A program made the position numbers and the translations under genes. A model generated the notes under the pieces. That model made no database searches. It saw only the letters and a program-made list of their open reading frames with translations, and was not told where the DNA came from. 33,903 nt of DNA from Acaryochloris sp. IP29b_bin.148 (GTDB lineage: Bacteria > Cyanobacteriota > Cyanobacteriia > Thermosynechococcales > Thermosynechococcaceae): NCBI RefSeq assembly GCF_028285565.1, contig NZ_JANQOY010000201.1, positions 1 through 33,903 of the forward strand. The letters run 5' to 3'. Of this stretch, positions 33,697 through 33,903 are shown piece after piece; position 1 is the first letter of the stretch; each line of letters starts with the position of its first letter.

Positions 33697-33903
33697 GTCT
33701 ATGGCAAAAGGAAAAGGTGACCACGTAGGGATTGAACAGATGGAGCTTGAATGGGGCGTCCCTTGCGAGGCGCTATTAAAACGTGAGTTCGACGAAGAAA
33801 TAGGGCATGAGAAAAGGCTGGGGCATATATTTGCAGTATGTCGTACCGCTTTACCTCAGCCATGTCTATCAGCTTACCCCGCCTTGATGTGACCGAAATA
33901 TTC
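33697..33903. other. Last 207 bases, no recognised gene
   Basis: A 65-codon plus-strand frame (33695-33892) starts MSMAKGKGDHVGIEQMELEW but matches no family I know and has no ribosome site. The region may be the promoter of the methyltransferase plus a gene fragment that continues beyond the window. Confidence 0.35.

Noticed and set aside
33695-33892. 65-codon plus-strand ORF at the right end
   Set aside because: No ribosome site, no family match, and overlap with the start of the methyltransferase promoter region.

Overview
The window is cyanobacterial chromosome. psaC (photosystem I), a CpcS/CpeS-type bilin lyase, a pheophorbide a oxygenase-family Rieske protein, several zinc-ribbon Ser/Thr kinases and the palindrome GCGATCGC (HIP1) scattered through the core genes all point to this. 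Moderate GC, remnants of IS4 and IS200 elements and the general gene style would suit an Acaryochloris-like genome, but I cannot fix the genus from this sequence alone.

Layout. 0-7.5 kb (+ strand): 3' part of a hybrid histidine kinase, an IS4 transposase tail, a secreted protein made of five 46-residue repeats, an ACT-domain protein, tex, and a Rieske oxygenase. 7.5-13.8 kb (- strand): two paralogous zinc-ribbon/kinase/TM/TPR proteins on either side of a SAM methyltransferase, then an hpnA-type dehydratase/epimerase. 13.8-18.2 kb is accessory DNA: repeats, a short run of integron-type gene cassettes (a methyltransferase, a SUKH gene broken by one amber codon, two tiny ORFs) with two well-formed attC sites and one degenerate one, then two truncated copies of a DevA/LolD-type ABC ATPase 3' end flanking a small-protein/aspartic-protease pair. 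18.2-19.5 kb: an AT-rich glycosyltransferase-like gene. 19.9-27 kb (- strand): speA, a small conserved gene, psaC with its terminator, der, the bilin lyase and a third membrane kinase. 27.0-29.3 kb: a truncated IS200 element and an AT-rich GT4 glycosyltransferase. 29.3-33.9 kb: a GT2 glycosyltransferase converging on metK, then a HAD phosphatase, a GNAT acetyltransferase and a small SAM methyltransferase.

How it fits together. Housekeeping blocks (tex, speA, psaC, der, metK) are interrupted by mobile or acquired pieces. The most notable is the cassette run at about 14.26-16.44 kb. Two sites have matching R''/R' ends (GCATAAC or a variant, with GTTATGC) and an unpaired G at the same place in the L'' arm, the hallmark of attC folding. 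No integron integrase is present in the window, so this is a cassette cluster without integrase (CALIN-like). The cassette genes look unlike the cyanobacterial genes around them and, from memory, resemble planctomycete cassettes. All function calls are by motif reading; no database search was run.
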